A stretch of 64,000 nucleotides of DNA from Saccharopolyspora erythraea (GTDB taxonomy: Bacteria; Actinomycetota; Actinomycetes; Mycobacteriales; Pseudonocardiaceae): NCBI RefSeq assembly GCF_018141105.1, contig NZ_CP054839.1:4154001-4218000 (forward strand), written 5' to 3'. Numbering within the stretch: the first letter of the stretch is position 1; each line of letters opens with the position of its first letter. Positions 34,174-42,290 of the stretch are shown piece after piece. The notes under the pieces are model-generated. The model worked only from the letters and a program-made list of their open reading frames with translations. It was not told where the DNA came from and made no database searches. The position numbers and the translations under genes were made by a program.

Positions 34174-34821
34174 TCAGCGGCCTCCCTTGCGCCTGGCCGG
34201 GCGCTCGTCCTCCAGATGGGTGCTGCCGACGATGTGCGAGCGGGTGAGCTCACCGGCCCGGGCGCTGTCGCCCTCGCGCAGGGCGTCGATGATCGCCTGG
34301 TGCTCCTCGGCGGACTCGCGGTGGGAGCGCGCGACCTTGGGCCCGTCGGGCATCGACTGCCACAGCATCCGCATCAGCGAGAGCAGCACCGGGCTCTCGG
34401 CGGCCTGGTAGATGGCGAAGTGGAAGTCGCGGTTGAGCGAGCCGTAGGCTCGGTCGTCCTCGGCCAGTCCGGCGATCCGGTCGTTGACCGACTGGATCGC
34501 CGACAACCGCTCCGAGGTGATCCGCTTGGCCGCCAGTTGCGCGGCCAGCGATTCCAGAGCGGCGCGGATCAGGTAGTTCTCCTCCTTGGCGTCGAACGCC
34601 GATTCGGCGACCGTGGCGCTGCGGTGCGCGTCGGTGGTGATCAGGCCCTCCGACTCGAGCCTGCGCAGCGCCTCGCGGACCGGTGTCGGGCTCACGCCGA
34701 GCCGGTCGGCCAGATCGCGCTGGCGCAGCGTGGTTCCCGCCGCCAGCTCACCGGTGACGATCATCTCCCGGAGCATGCTGGTGACCAGTTCGGTCTTGCT
34801 GGTGTACAGCGGCTGGGACAA
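34174..34821 (-). CDS. GntR/FCD-family transcriptional regulator
   Basis: A 215-aa FadR-subfamily regulator: winged helix about residues 8-70 (LRQRDLADRLGVSPTPVREALRRLE) and an all-helical FCD ligand domain with metal-type residues (NRDFHFAIYQA near 130, HRESAEEHQAI near 170). The start is TTG at 34821, 3 nt after the amidase stop; no ATG/GTG gives a full-length domain. It is the third gene of a ligase-amidase-gntR operon and probably controls the divergent promoter, where a GATATGGTATATC palindrome is found. Confidence 0.85.
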   Translation of the reverse strand: MSQPLYTSKTELVTSMLREMIVTGELAAGTTLRQRDLADRLGVSPTPVREALRRLESEGLITTDAHRSATVAESAFDAKEENYLIRAALESLAAQLAAKRITSERLSAIQSVNDRIAGLAEDDRAYGSLNRDFHFAIYQAAESPVLLSLMRMLWQSMPDGPKVARSHRESAEEHQAIIDALREGDSARAGELTRSHIVGSTHLEDERPARRKGGR

Positions 34822-34824
34822 GGC

Positions 34825-36132
34825 TCATCCGTTCTCTGCGTCGCCGCGCCCGCGCTCCAGCAGTTCCGCGCAGCGCAGCAGGGGGTCGGTCGTGGGGGCG
34901 AGGAACTGCACGCCGGTGGGCAGTCCCCCCGGCCCCGGCAGGCCGGGCACCGACAGCGCGGGTACACCGGACACCGAGGCCAGGGAAGTCGTGGAAGCGT
35001 GCGCGGCCTGCACCGGCAGCATCCGGCCCGCGCATTCGGTCAGCTCGTCACCGATCCTGCTCGCCGGCACCGGTGAGCTCGCCAGCAGCAGCGCGTCGAC
35101 CTGGCCGAAGGCGTCGTCGAGCCCGGCGATGATCGACCGGCGGACCGCGAGCGCCCGCTGGTAGTCGGCATCGGCGACCCGCGCGCCGAGCCGCAGCACT
35201 TCGCGCACCTGCGGGCCGACCTGGTCGGGGTCGGCGGGCCACCAGTGCCGCGCCGACTCCGCGAGCATGATCACGTAGGACGCCGCAGGGGCGAGGCCGG
35301 AGTTGCGCACGGCGACCTCCACCACGTCCACCCCGCTTTCGCACAGACGTGACACGGCGTCGTCGACGGCGGCGGCGACCGGTGGCTCGACCCGCCCGGC
35401 CCACCGGTCGCGGATCACGCCGACCCTGCGCACGGGCTGCCCGGTCGGTTCCGCACCGAGCGCGGTCAGCGCGATGCGGCAGTCGGAAACCGTCGCCCCC
35501 AGCACTCCCGGCGAGTCCTGGGTGGGGGCGAGGGGCGCGATGCCATCGGTCGGAAGCGTGCCCACCCCGGCCTTGATGCCGACCACGCCGCACAGCGCGG
35601 CGGGGTTGCGGATCGAACCGCCGGTGTCGGTGCCCAGCGCGACAGGGACGACGCCCTCGGCCACGGCGGCGGCCGAGCCACCGCTGGAGCCGCCGGTGAT
35701 CCGCGCCGGGTCCAGTGGGTTTCGGCAGCCGGGTGTCACCATTCCCCAGGCCAGCTCGTGGGTGCGGGTCTTGCCGATCACGACCGCGCCCGCGTCGCGC
35801 AGCCCGCTCACGATCGCCGCATCCCGCTCGGCGCGGTGGTGGCCGAGATCGCGCGTGCCGCAGCGGGTCCACGCACCGGCGACGTCGATGTTGTCCTTCA
35901 CCGCCACCGGAATCCCGTGCAGCGGGCCGCGATCCGTCCCGGCGGCCAGCTCGCGGTCGGCCACCGCGGCGTCCCGCGCCGCGCGTTCGGGCAGCAGCTC
36001 GACGAACGCACCGGTCGTGCTCGCGCGCGCGGCGCCGAGCGCCTGGGCGACCAGCTCGGTGGCGGTGGTGCCGGACGCCCGCAACCGCGCCGCGAGGCCG
36101 GTCACCGAGGAGCTCAAAACTCCGCTCGCCAC
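34825..36132 (-). CDS. Amidase (amidase-signature family)
   Basis: A 435-aa amidase with the Ser-cisSer-Lys triad: Lys in HGIPVAVKDNIDVAG near residue 78, cis-Ser in ARITGGSSGGSAAAVAEG near 150, and the nucleophilic Ser in GTDTGGSIRNPAALCG near 175. It cleaves a carboxamide to the acid and ammonia. The GTG at 36132 overlaps the CoA-ligase gene by 19 nt; an alternative GTG at 36105 would shorten it by 9 residues. Next to an acyl-CoA ligase gene, it may release a carboxylic acid that is then activated to a CoA ester (inference). Confidence 0.85.
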   Translation of the reverse strand: MASGVLSSSVTGLAARLRASGTTATELVAQALGAARASTTGAFVELLPERAARDAAVADRELAAGTDRGPLHGIPVAVKDNIDVAGAWTRCGTRDLGHHRAERDAAIVSGLRDAGAVVIGKTRTHELAWGMVTPGCRNPLDPARITGGSSGGSAAAVAEGVVPVALGTDTGGSIRNPAALCGVVGIKAGVGTLPTDGIAPLAPTQDSPGVLGATVSDCRIALTALGAEPTGQPVRRVGVIRDRWAGRVEPPVAAAVDDAVSRLCESGVDVVEVAVRNSGLAPAASYVIMLAESARHWWPADPDQVGPQVREVLRLGARVADADYQRALAVRRSIIAGLDDAFGQVDALLLASSPVPASRIGDELTECAGRMLPVQAAHASTTSLASVSGVPALSVPGLPGPGGLPTGVQFLAPTTDPLLRCAELLERGRGDAENG

Positions 36133-37694
36133 AGCTTCGCCACCGCCTTGTCGAGTTCCGAGGTGTCCAGCGGCTCGCGCAGCTCCGAGCGCCGCAGCTT
36201 GCCCATGCTGTTGCGCGGGAGGGCGTCGACGAAGAACACCTGCTTCGGGCACTTGTACGGTGCCAGCAGCTTCCTGGCGTGGGCCACGACCTCCTCGGCC
36301 GAGACCCGCGACTCCGCGACCACCCACGCGGTGACCTGCTCGCCCCAGCGCCGCGAGGGCAGCCCGGCGACCGCCGCGGAGCTGACGGCCGGATGCTTCT
36401 CCAGGGCGAGCTCCACCTCGCGGGGGTAGACGTTGAGCCCGCCGGTGATGACGAGCTCCTTCTTGCGGCCCGTGATGCGCAGGTAGCCGGTGCCGGCGTC
36501 GATCCGGCCGAGGTCGCCGGTCCGGAACCAGCCGCCGGAGTGGAAAGCCTCGGCCGTGGCATCGGGGAGCTTCCAGTAGCCGGAGAACACCTGCGGCCCG
36601 CGGAGCAGGATCTCGCCTTCGGTGCCGTCTTCGACCGGATCGCCGGAGTCCGTGCCGATGCGGAGCTCGACGCCCGGCAGCGGCAGCCCCACCGTGCCGG
36701 GCACGCGGGGACCGTCGAGGGGGTTGGACACGTCGAGCCCGCTCTCGGTGCTGCCGTAGCGTTCCAGCGGCGGTTCGCCCATGACCGCCGCGATCCGCCC
36801 GGCGAGGTCCGGCGACAGCGGAGCCGAGCCGCTGACCGCCAGCCGCAGGCTCGGAGCACCCAGTGCGCCGGGAACCTCGGCCACGAGGCGTTCGTAGACC
36901 GCGGGCACCGCGAACAGCACCGTGGCGCCGTGCCGCTGGATCGCATCGCCCAGCTCGGCGGCGTCGAAACGGGGCAGGACCACCGCCGACGAACCGGCCA
37001 GCAGCGTGGCGTGCACGCCGCCGAGCCCGTGCTGGTGGCTCAACGGCAGCGAGTGCACCAGTACGTCGCCTGCGCTCCAGCGCCACGCGTGCATAGCGGC
37101 GCGGATCGACGAGAGCAGGTTGGCGTGGGTCAGCGGAACGCCCTTCGGCGCGCCGGTCGTGCCGGAGGTGTAGGCGAGCAGGGCGACGTCAGCGGTACCG
37201 ATCCGGGGGAGCGGACCTGGTTCGAGCTCGGGGAGCGGCTCGTCGAGCGAGACCTGGTTCGCGACGTCGACCAGCGCGGACGCGGGCTGGGCGACGAAGG
37301 CCCACGCCGCCTGGCTGTCGTCGACGAGGTGGGCGAGCTCATCGGCGGTGTAGGCGGGGTTCGCCAGCACCACGGTGCCGCCGGCTCGCAGGATCGCCAG
37401 GTAGGCCACCACCAATGCGGCGGAGTTGCCACCGCAGAGCAGAACCCGGTCGCCGGGGGCGAGACCGCGGCTCAGCAGCCAGGAGGCGGTGCGCCGGCTG
37501 CGCTCGTCGAGCGCGCGGTGGCCCAGCCAGTGCTCGCTCTCGGCGGGGAAGAGCAGCGCGGGCCCGTCGCCGGGGCGCAGCGCTCCCGGCAGCGTGCCCG
37601 CGACGAGGTCTTCGACGTGGACTTCGGGGCCGTGGCACAGCCACGCCGTCCGGTTTCGGGACTCCTCGGATACCGCCAATGCGTCCTCCAGCAC
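36114..37694 (-). CDS. Acyl/aryl-CoA synthetase (AMP-forming ligase)
   Basis: A 526-aa ANL-superfamily ligase. AMP-binding P-loop LLAYTSGTTGAPKGVPLTH near 185, the A5-type motif ERYGSTESGLDVSNP near 315, hinge DLGRIDAGTGYLRITGRKKEL near 400, and catalytic Lys in RNSMGKLRRSEL near the C terminus. It resembles malonyl-/medium-chain or aryl-CoA ligases; substrate undetermined. GTG at 37694 with AGGAG about 10 nt upstream; upstream open sequence is repeat-derived. First gene of the leftward operon, divergent from the molybdenum-hydroxylase operon. Confidence 0.85.
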   Translation of the reverse strand: MLEDALAVSEESRNRTAWLCHGPEVHVEDLVAGTLPGALRPGDGPALLFPAESEHWLGHRALDERSRRTASWLLSRGLAPGDRVLLCGGNSAALVVAYLAILRAGGTVVLANPAYTADELAHLVDDSQAAWAFVAQPASALVDVANQVSLDEPLPELEPGPLPRIGTADVALLAYTSGTTGAPKGVPLTHANLLSSIRAAMHAWRWSAGDVLVHSLPLSHQHGLGGVHATLLAGSSAVVLPRFDAAELGDAIQRHGATVLFAVPAVYERLVAEVPGALGAPSLRLAVSGSAPLSPDLAGRIAAVMGEPPLERYGSTESGLDVSNPLDGPRVPGTVGLPLPGVELRIGTDSGDPVEDGTEGEILLRGPQVFSGYWKLPDATAEAFHSGGWFRTGDLGRIDAGTGYLRITGRKKELVITGGLNVYPREVELALEKHPAVSSAAVAGLPSRRWGEQVTAWVVAESRVSAEEVVAHARKLLAPYKCPKQVFFVDALPRNSMGKLRRSELREPLDTSELDKAVAKLWRAEF

Positions 37695-37802
37695 GCCGGG
37701 TCCGCTCCTGGTGGTACCGCGCTTTCGCCGGTGACACAACGAAAACCGCGTTCTAGGCTCGGGTTCGTGCGAGGTCGGCGAAGGCTGGACCACCAGGTTT
37801 GC

Positions 37803-37815
37803 GATATGGTATATC
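37803..37815. promoter_or_regulatory. AT-rich palindrome between divergent catabolic operons
   Basis: GATAT-GGT-ATATC is a perfect 5-bp-arm palindrome in an otherwise GC-rich spacer between the CoA-ligase and repeat-protein genes. Its TGGTATATCA core resembles FadR/GntR operators (T-GT-N-AC-A type). Most likely bound by the GntR/FCD protein encoded at the end of the leftward operon. Confidence 0.5.
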
Positions 37816-37862
37816 AAATCGCACGAAGTGTCAGGCCGACGGCAACCGAGAGGAGAGCCGTC

Positions 37863-38624
37863 ATGGACCCTGTCCCCAACGCGAGCGAGCGCCTGCCCCG
37901 CCCTTCCTCCCCGCCGCGGTCGGCTACCGCTCGGCATCGACGGCCCTCGGAAGTGATCGCGCCACCGCTCCCGGCTGGCAAGGCGAGTGTCCGTGCCGAC
38001 ACGGCCACCTTGCAGCCGCCCGCCGACACCCGGTTGAGTCGCGCGGCTGGGATGGCCGTGTGCCGGTCCGCTGACCTTCGACGGAGCCGCCCTGCAGCCA
38101 TGGCCGTGCGTCGGCCCGTCGAGGTCCGACGGAGCCGCAACGCCGAAACGGCCGCCGTGCGCCGGTCTGCCGACGCCCAACAGCGCCGCGTCGCCGAGAC
38201 GGCCGGGCGCCGGTCCGATGACGCCCGCCCGACTCGCCCCACCGGCACGGCCGTGCGCCGGACCGCTGACGCAGGGCCGAGCCGCGCCACTGACACGGCC
38301 GAGCGCCGACCCGCCGTCGCCCGGCAGCGCCGCGCCGACGAGACCGCCGGAAGCCGGCCCGTCACCACCCGACGAAGCCGCACCGCCGAGACGGCCAGGC
38401 GCCGCTGCGGCGACGCCCGACAGGGCCGCCACACCGGCACGGTCCTGTGCGCCGACACCCGACCGTGCCCCCGCCACCTGCCGACCGGCGTGCGAACCAT
38501 CGCGCGGTCCGCGACGGTAATGCCAACCCTCGCGCTGTCCGGCCGGTCGTCGTGCGGTCGCCGACCGCGCCCGCTCACCGCCGCGCGAGGCCGTGCGTTA
38601 CCGCGCCGATTGGAGTCCGCGTGA
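37863..38624 (+). CDS. Arginine-rich 16-aa-repeat protein, unknown function
   Basis: A 253-aa open frame with a strong Shine-Dalgarno (GAGAGGAG, 7 nt before ATG 37863). Its stop overlaps the next start as GTGA, as for coupled genes. From about residue 45 to 205 it consists of roughly ten 16-17-aa repeats of the form ETAxRRSADARxxRx, very rich in Arg, Ala, Thr and Asp. Third codon positions are about 90% G/C by eye, more than the other positions, which supports coding in this frame. I recognise no family and see no membrane span. It heads the molybdenum-hydroxylase operon. A non-coding repeat array remains possible. Confidence 0.5.
   Translation: MDPVPNASERLPRPSSPPRSATARHRRPSEVIAPPLPAGKASVRADTATLQPPADTRLSRAAGMAVCRSADLRRSRPAAMAVRRPVEVRRSRNAETAAVRRSADAQQRRVAETAGRRSDDARPTRPTGTAVRRTADAGPSRATDTAERRPAVARQRRADETAGSRPVTTRRSRTAETARRRCGDARQGRHTGTVLCADTRPCPRHLPTGVRTIARSATVMPTLALSGRSSCGRRPRPLTAARGRALPRRLESA
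37995..38480 (+). repeat. 48-bp (48/51-bp) tandem repeat array, about ten units
   Basis: Units start at 37995, 38046, 38094, 38142, 38193, 38241, 38289, 38337, 38385 and 38433. All are 48 bp except two of 51 bp, so the frame is never broken. Each begins GCCGAGACGGCC-like and contains CGCCGG...GACGCCCG. The exact multiple-of-three spacing is consistent with selection on a protein. Confidence 0.85.
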
Positions 38625-39478
38625 AGCCGGCACCGTTCGAGTACCACCGCGCGCACGACGTCCGCGGCGCCGTCGAGCTGCTCACCGAGCTGGGCGACGA
38701 CGCCAAGCTGCTCGCGGGCGGCCAGAGCCTGGTCGCGATGATGAACTTCCGGCTGGCGCGACCGACCGCGCTGGTCGACGTCGGCCGCGTCGACGGCCTG
38801 CGCTACCTGCGCTCCGACGGCGCCGCGCTGTGCATCGGCGCGCTGACCACGCACCACGAGGTGCAGACCGCCCGCGCACCGCGGATCCCCGACTCCTTCG
38901 GCGTGCTCAGCAGGGCGGCGCGCTGGATCGGCCACTACCCGATCCGGACCAGGGGCACCGTCGGCGGCAGCCTCGCGCACGCCGACTCCACCGCCGAGTG
39001 GTGCCTGCTCGCGGTCCTGCTGGACGCCGAGATCGTCGCCGAGAGCACCAGCGGGCGGCGCTCGATCCCGGCGGCGGAGTTCTTCTTCGGCTTCCTCGAC
39101 ACCGCCCTGCGTCCCGACGAGATGATCGTCGAGGTCGTGTTCCCGCGCCCCGCTCCGCACGCGGCGCTGACGGAGTTCGCCCAGCGCGCCGGGGACTTCG
39201 CGATCGTGGCCGCCGCCGTGGACCTCGACGTGGCCGGCGGGATGTGCCGCGGCGGGCGGATCGCGCTGGGCGGGGTCGACGCGGTGCCGGTCCGGGTTCC
39301 CGAGGCCGAGGAGGTCCTGTCCGGGGCCGAGATCGGCGACGAGCTGTTCACTGCCTGCGCCGAGGCGGCGGCCACCGCGATCGATCCGGGCAGCGACGCG
39401 CACGGCAGCGCCGACTACCGCCGGATGCTGACCCGCACGCTGGTCGCCCGCGCGTGCCGGGAGGCGACGGCGGTATGA
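38621..39478 (+). CDS. Molybdenum hydroxylase FAD-binding (medium, CoxM-type) subunit
   Basis: A 285-aa subunit of a xanthine-dehydrogenase-family enzyme; its FAD accepts electrons from the 2Fe-2S clusters. FAD motifs are KLLAGGQSLVAMMNFRLA near residue 30 and TRGTVGGSLAHADSTAEW near 110, the usual AGGxSL and GT(V/I)GGxxAHADPA positions. GTG at 38621 with GGAG 6 nt upstream, overlapping the repeat-protein stop; its own stop overlaps the next start (ATGA). Part of a tightly coupled M-L-S-L operon. Confidence 0.9.
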   Translation: MKPAPFEYHRAHDVRGAVELLTELGDDAKLLAGGQSLVAMMNFRLARPTALVDVGRVDGLRYLRSDGAALCIGALTTHHEVQTARAPRIPDSFGVLSRAARWIGHYPIRTRGTVGGSLAHADSTAEWCLLAVLLDAEIVAESTSGRRSIPAAEFFFGFLDTALRPDEMIVEVVFPRPAPHAALTEFAQRAGDFAIVAAAVDLDVAGGMCRGGRIALGGVDAVPVRVPEAEEVLSGAEIGDELFTACAEAAATAIDPGSDAHGSADYRRMLTRTLVARACREATAV

Positions 39479-41811
39479 CCGGGCACGGACAGGGCTGGAT
39501 CGGCAAGTCGTTCGCCCGCAAGGAAGACCACCGGCTGCTGACCGGTCGCGGTTGCTTCGTCGACGACCGGCCGAGGCCGGACGCGCTGCACGCCGCCTTC
39601 GTCCGCAGCCCGGTCGCCTCGGCGGCCCGCGTGTCGGTCGACCTGTCCGAGGTGTCCGGCGTGGACGGTGTGCGGGCGGCGTTCGCGAGCGGGGAACTGG
39701 GCGTCTCCGGGCTGACCGCGCTGCTGGACCGGGAGGAGTTCACCGCGACCTCGATGCCGATCCTGGCCACCGGCGCCGTGCGCTACGCCGGTGAACCGCT
39801 GGCGATCGTGCTCGCGGAGGACCCGTACGCCGCTGAGGACGGCGCAGAGCGGGCCTCGGTCGACTTCGAAGCGCGGCAGGCGGTCACCTCGATCGAGGAG
39901 GCGCTGGCACCGGGGGCTCAGGGCGTGCACGACGAACTCGCGGCCAACACGTTCCTCGACGTCGCGCCCTTCAGCGACGACGAGATCGACGATGTCTTGG
40001 CCTCCGCGCCCTGCGTCGTGCGCACGTCCCTGCGCACCGGCAGGCAGAACGCCTTACCGCTGGAACCCAGGGGTTGCCTGGCCGAGTGGGTGGACCGCGA
40101 CGAGCAGCTCGTCCTGCACGTCTCCACCCAGGTGCCGCACCAGGTCCGCACCGCCGCCGCGCGCTGCCTGGGCCTGGCCGAGCGGCAGGTGCGGGTGGTG
40201 GTGACCGACGTCGGCGGCGGGTTCGGGCTCAAGTGCGTGGTGGGCCGCGAGGAGATCGCGGCGGCCGCGGCGGCCCTGCGGCTGCGCAGGCCGGTGAAGT
40301 GGATCGAGGACCGTTCCGAGGGGTTGTCGGCCAGCTTCCACGGCCGCCAGCAGCAGTACGACGTGCGGGCAGCGTTCGACGCCGGAGGCCGCATCCTCGC
40401 GCTCGACGCCGACATCCGCTGCGACGTCGGGGCGTACTCGGTGTTCCCGTTCACCAGCGGGGTCGAGCCGCTGATGGCCTCGGCGGAGCTGCCGGGCGTC
40501 TACCGCGTTCCGCGCTACCGGGCGCGGGCCAGGGCGGTCGCGACGAACAAGGCGCCGACCGCGCCGTACCGCGGTGTCAGCCGCCCGCAGATCGTGGCAG
40601 TGATGGAGCGGCTGATGGAGCGCGCCGCCCGCGAGCTCTCGGTGGACCCGCTGGAGCTGCGCCGCAGGAACCTGATCGACTCCTTCCCCTACACCGGCAT
40701 CAACGGCATCACCTACGACCCGGGCTCCTACCGCGAGTCCCTGGACCTCTGCGAGCGCCGCCTCCGCGAGGAGGGCTGGTTCGACTCCCGCGACGGCGAC
40801 CGGCGCGTGGGGATCGGCTTCGCCTGCTTCAACGAGCGCACCGGGTACGGCACCGAGGCGTTCGCGCAGCGGAAGATGGCGGTCGTTCCCGGCTACGACA
40901 TCTCCGAGGCGCGGATGGACCCGGCAGGCTGGGTCACGGTGACCACCGGCACCTCCGCGCACGGCCAGGGACACGAGACGACCCTGGCGCAGATCGCGGC
41001 CGACCAGCTCGGCCTGCACCCGGACCGGATCAAGGTCCGCCAGGGCGACACCGACCTGGTCTCCTACGGCTGGGGCACCTTCGGCAGCCGCTCGGCGGCC
41101 ATCGGCGGCGGCGCGGTCCGGCTCTCGGCCTCCCGGCTGGCCGACAAGATCCGGACGGTGGCCGCGCACCTGCTCGACACCGAGGCAGGCAACGTCGACC
41201 TGGTCGACGGCTGGTGCCGCCGCCGCGACAACCAGGAGGACGGGCTGCCGATCGCCGAGGTCGCCGAGGTCTCCTACCTGCGGGCGAACCGGCTTCCCAA
41301 GGACGTCGACCCCGGCCTGTCGGCCGAGGCGGCCTTCGACGTGCTGACCTCCGGCACGTTCTCCAACGCCACCCACGGCGTCGTGGTCGAGCTCGATCCC
41401 GGAACCGGCAGTCCGCGCATCCTGCGCTACCTCGTCGTCGAGGACTGCGGCGTGGTGATCAACCCGAAGATCGTCGACGGCCAGGTGCGCGGAGGCGTCG
41501 CGCAGGGCATCGCGGGCGCGCTGTACGAGGAGATCGGCTACGACGCCGAAGGCCAGCCGACCGCGGCAAGCCTGATGGACTACCTGGTGCCGACCGCCTC
41601 GGAGATCCCCGAGATCGGCGTCGAGCACCTGGAGACGCCGTGCGCGTTCACTGAGACGGGTGCCAAGGGGATGGGCGAGGGCGGCACCATCGGCGCGCCC
41701 GCCGCCGTCCTCAACGCGGTCAACGACGCCCTGCGCGGCACCGGCGTCGAACTCGACGCGCTGCCCGTCCGGCCGGAGCACATCCACCGAGCCCTGGAGC
41801 GCAACCGATGA
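39475..41811 (+). CDS. Molybdenum hydroxylase molybdopterin-binding (large) subunit 1
   Basis: A 778-aa catalytic subunit holding the molybdopterin-cytosine-type cofactor and hydroxylating a carbon with water-derived oxygen. GGGFGLKCVVGREE near 245 and the active-site loop TAPYRGVSRPQ near 365 are present; the C-terminal catalytic Glu is in TGAKGMGEGGTIGAP near 745. The CO-dehydrogenase signature AYRCSFR is absent, so this is not a CODH but an aromatic/N-heterocycle or aldehyde hydroxylase. Overlaps both neighbours by 4 nt. Substrate unknown. Confidence 0.9.
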   Translation: MTGHGQGWIGKSFARKEDHRLLTGRGCFVDDRPRPDALHAAFVRSPVASAARVSVDLSEVSGVDGVRAAFASGELGVSGLTALLDREEFTATSMPILATGAVRYAGEPLAIVLAEDPYAAEDGAERASVDFEARQAVTSIEEALAPGAQGVHDELAANTFLDVAPFSDDEIDDVLASAPCVVRTSLRTGRQNALPLEPRGCLAEWVDRDEQLVLHVSTQVPHQVRTAAARCLGLAERQVRVVVTDVGGGFGLKCVVGREEIAAAAAALRLRRPVKWIEDRSEGLSASFHGRQQQYDVRAAFDAGGRILALDADIRCDVGAYSVFPFTSGVEPLMASAELPGVYRVPRYRARARAVATNKAPTAPYRGVSRPQIVAVMERLMERAARELSVDPLELRRRNLIDSFPYTGINGITYDPGSYRESLDLCERRLREEGWFDSRDGDRRVGIGFACFNERTGYGTEAFAQRKMAVVPGYDISEARMDPAGWVTVTTGTSAHGQGHETTLAQIAADQLGLHPDRIKVRQGDTDLVSYGWGTFGSRSAAIGGGAVRLSASRLADKIRTVAAHLLDTEAGNVDLVDGWCRRRDNQEDGLPIAEVAEVSYLRANRLPKDVDPGLSAEAAFDVLTSGTFSNATHGVVVELDPGTGSPRILRYLVVEDCGVVINPKIVDGQVRGGVAQGIAGALYEEIGYDAEGQPTAASLMDYLVPTASEIPEIGVEHLETPCAFTETGAKGMGEGGTIGAPAAVLNAVNDALRGTGVELDALPVRPEHIHRALERNR

Positions 41812-42290
41812 AGGACCAGCACCTGATCAGCCTGACGGTCAACGGCGAGCCCCACGAGGTCCTGGCCGAGTCCCGGCGCACCCTCGCCGACGTGCTGCGC
41901 CACGACCTCGGCTACACCGGCACGCACCTGGGTTGCGAGCACGGCATCTGCGGGGCGTGCACCGTCCTGGTCGACGGTGTGCCCGCGCGCTCGTGCCTGA
42001 TGTTCGGCGTGCAGGCCGACGGCGCCGAGATCGGCACCGTGGAGGGCCTTGCCGACGGGGACCGGCTGTCGGACCTGCAGGAGGCGTTCTCCCGCAGGCA
42101 CGGCTTGCAGTGCGGGTTCTGTACGCCGGGCTTCCTGATGCTCGCCGAGGCGTTCCTGGCCGAGAACCCCGGCGCCACCAGGGAGGAGATCCGGGAGGCG
42201 GTCTCGGCGAACCTGTGCCGCTGCACCGGGTACCAGGGGATCGTGGAGGCGGTCACCGAGGTCGCCGAGAGCAGGCGGGAGCGGGCATGA
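41808..42290 (+). CDS. Molybdenum hydroxylase 2Fe-2S (small) subunit
   Basis: A 160-aa iron-sulfur subunit. The plant-ferredoxin-type N-terminal cluster is CEHGICGACTVLVDG (about residues 45-59, a further Cys near 65 in RSCLMFG), and the second cluster is CGFCTPGFLM near 104 with NLCRCTGYQGIV near 138. It links the Mo site to FAD. ATGA overlaps on both sides show strict co-translation with two different large subunits, yet only one small and one FAD subunit gene are present. Confidence 0.93.
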   Translation: MKDQHLISLTVNGEPHEVLAESRRTLADVLRHDLGYTGTHLGCEHGICGACTVLVDGVPARSCLMFGVQADGAEIGTVEGLADGDRLSDLQEAFSRRHGLQCGFCTPGFLMLAEAFLAENPGATREEIREAVSANLCRCTGYQGIVEAVTEVAESRRERA

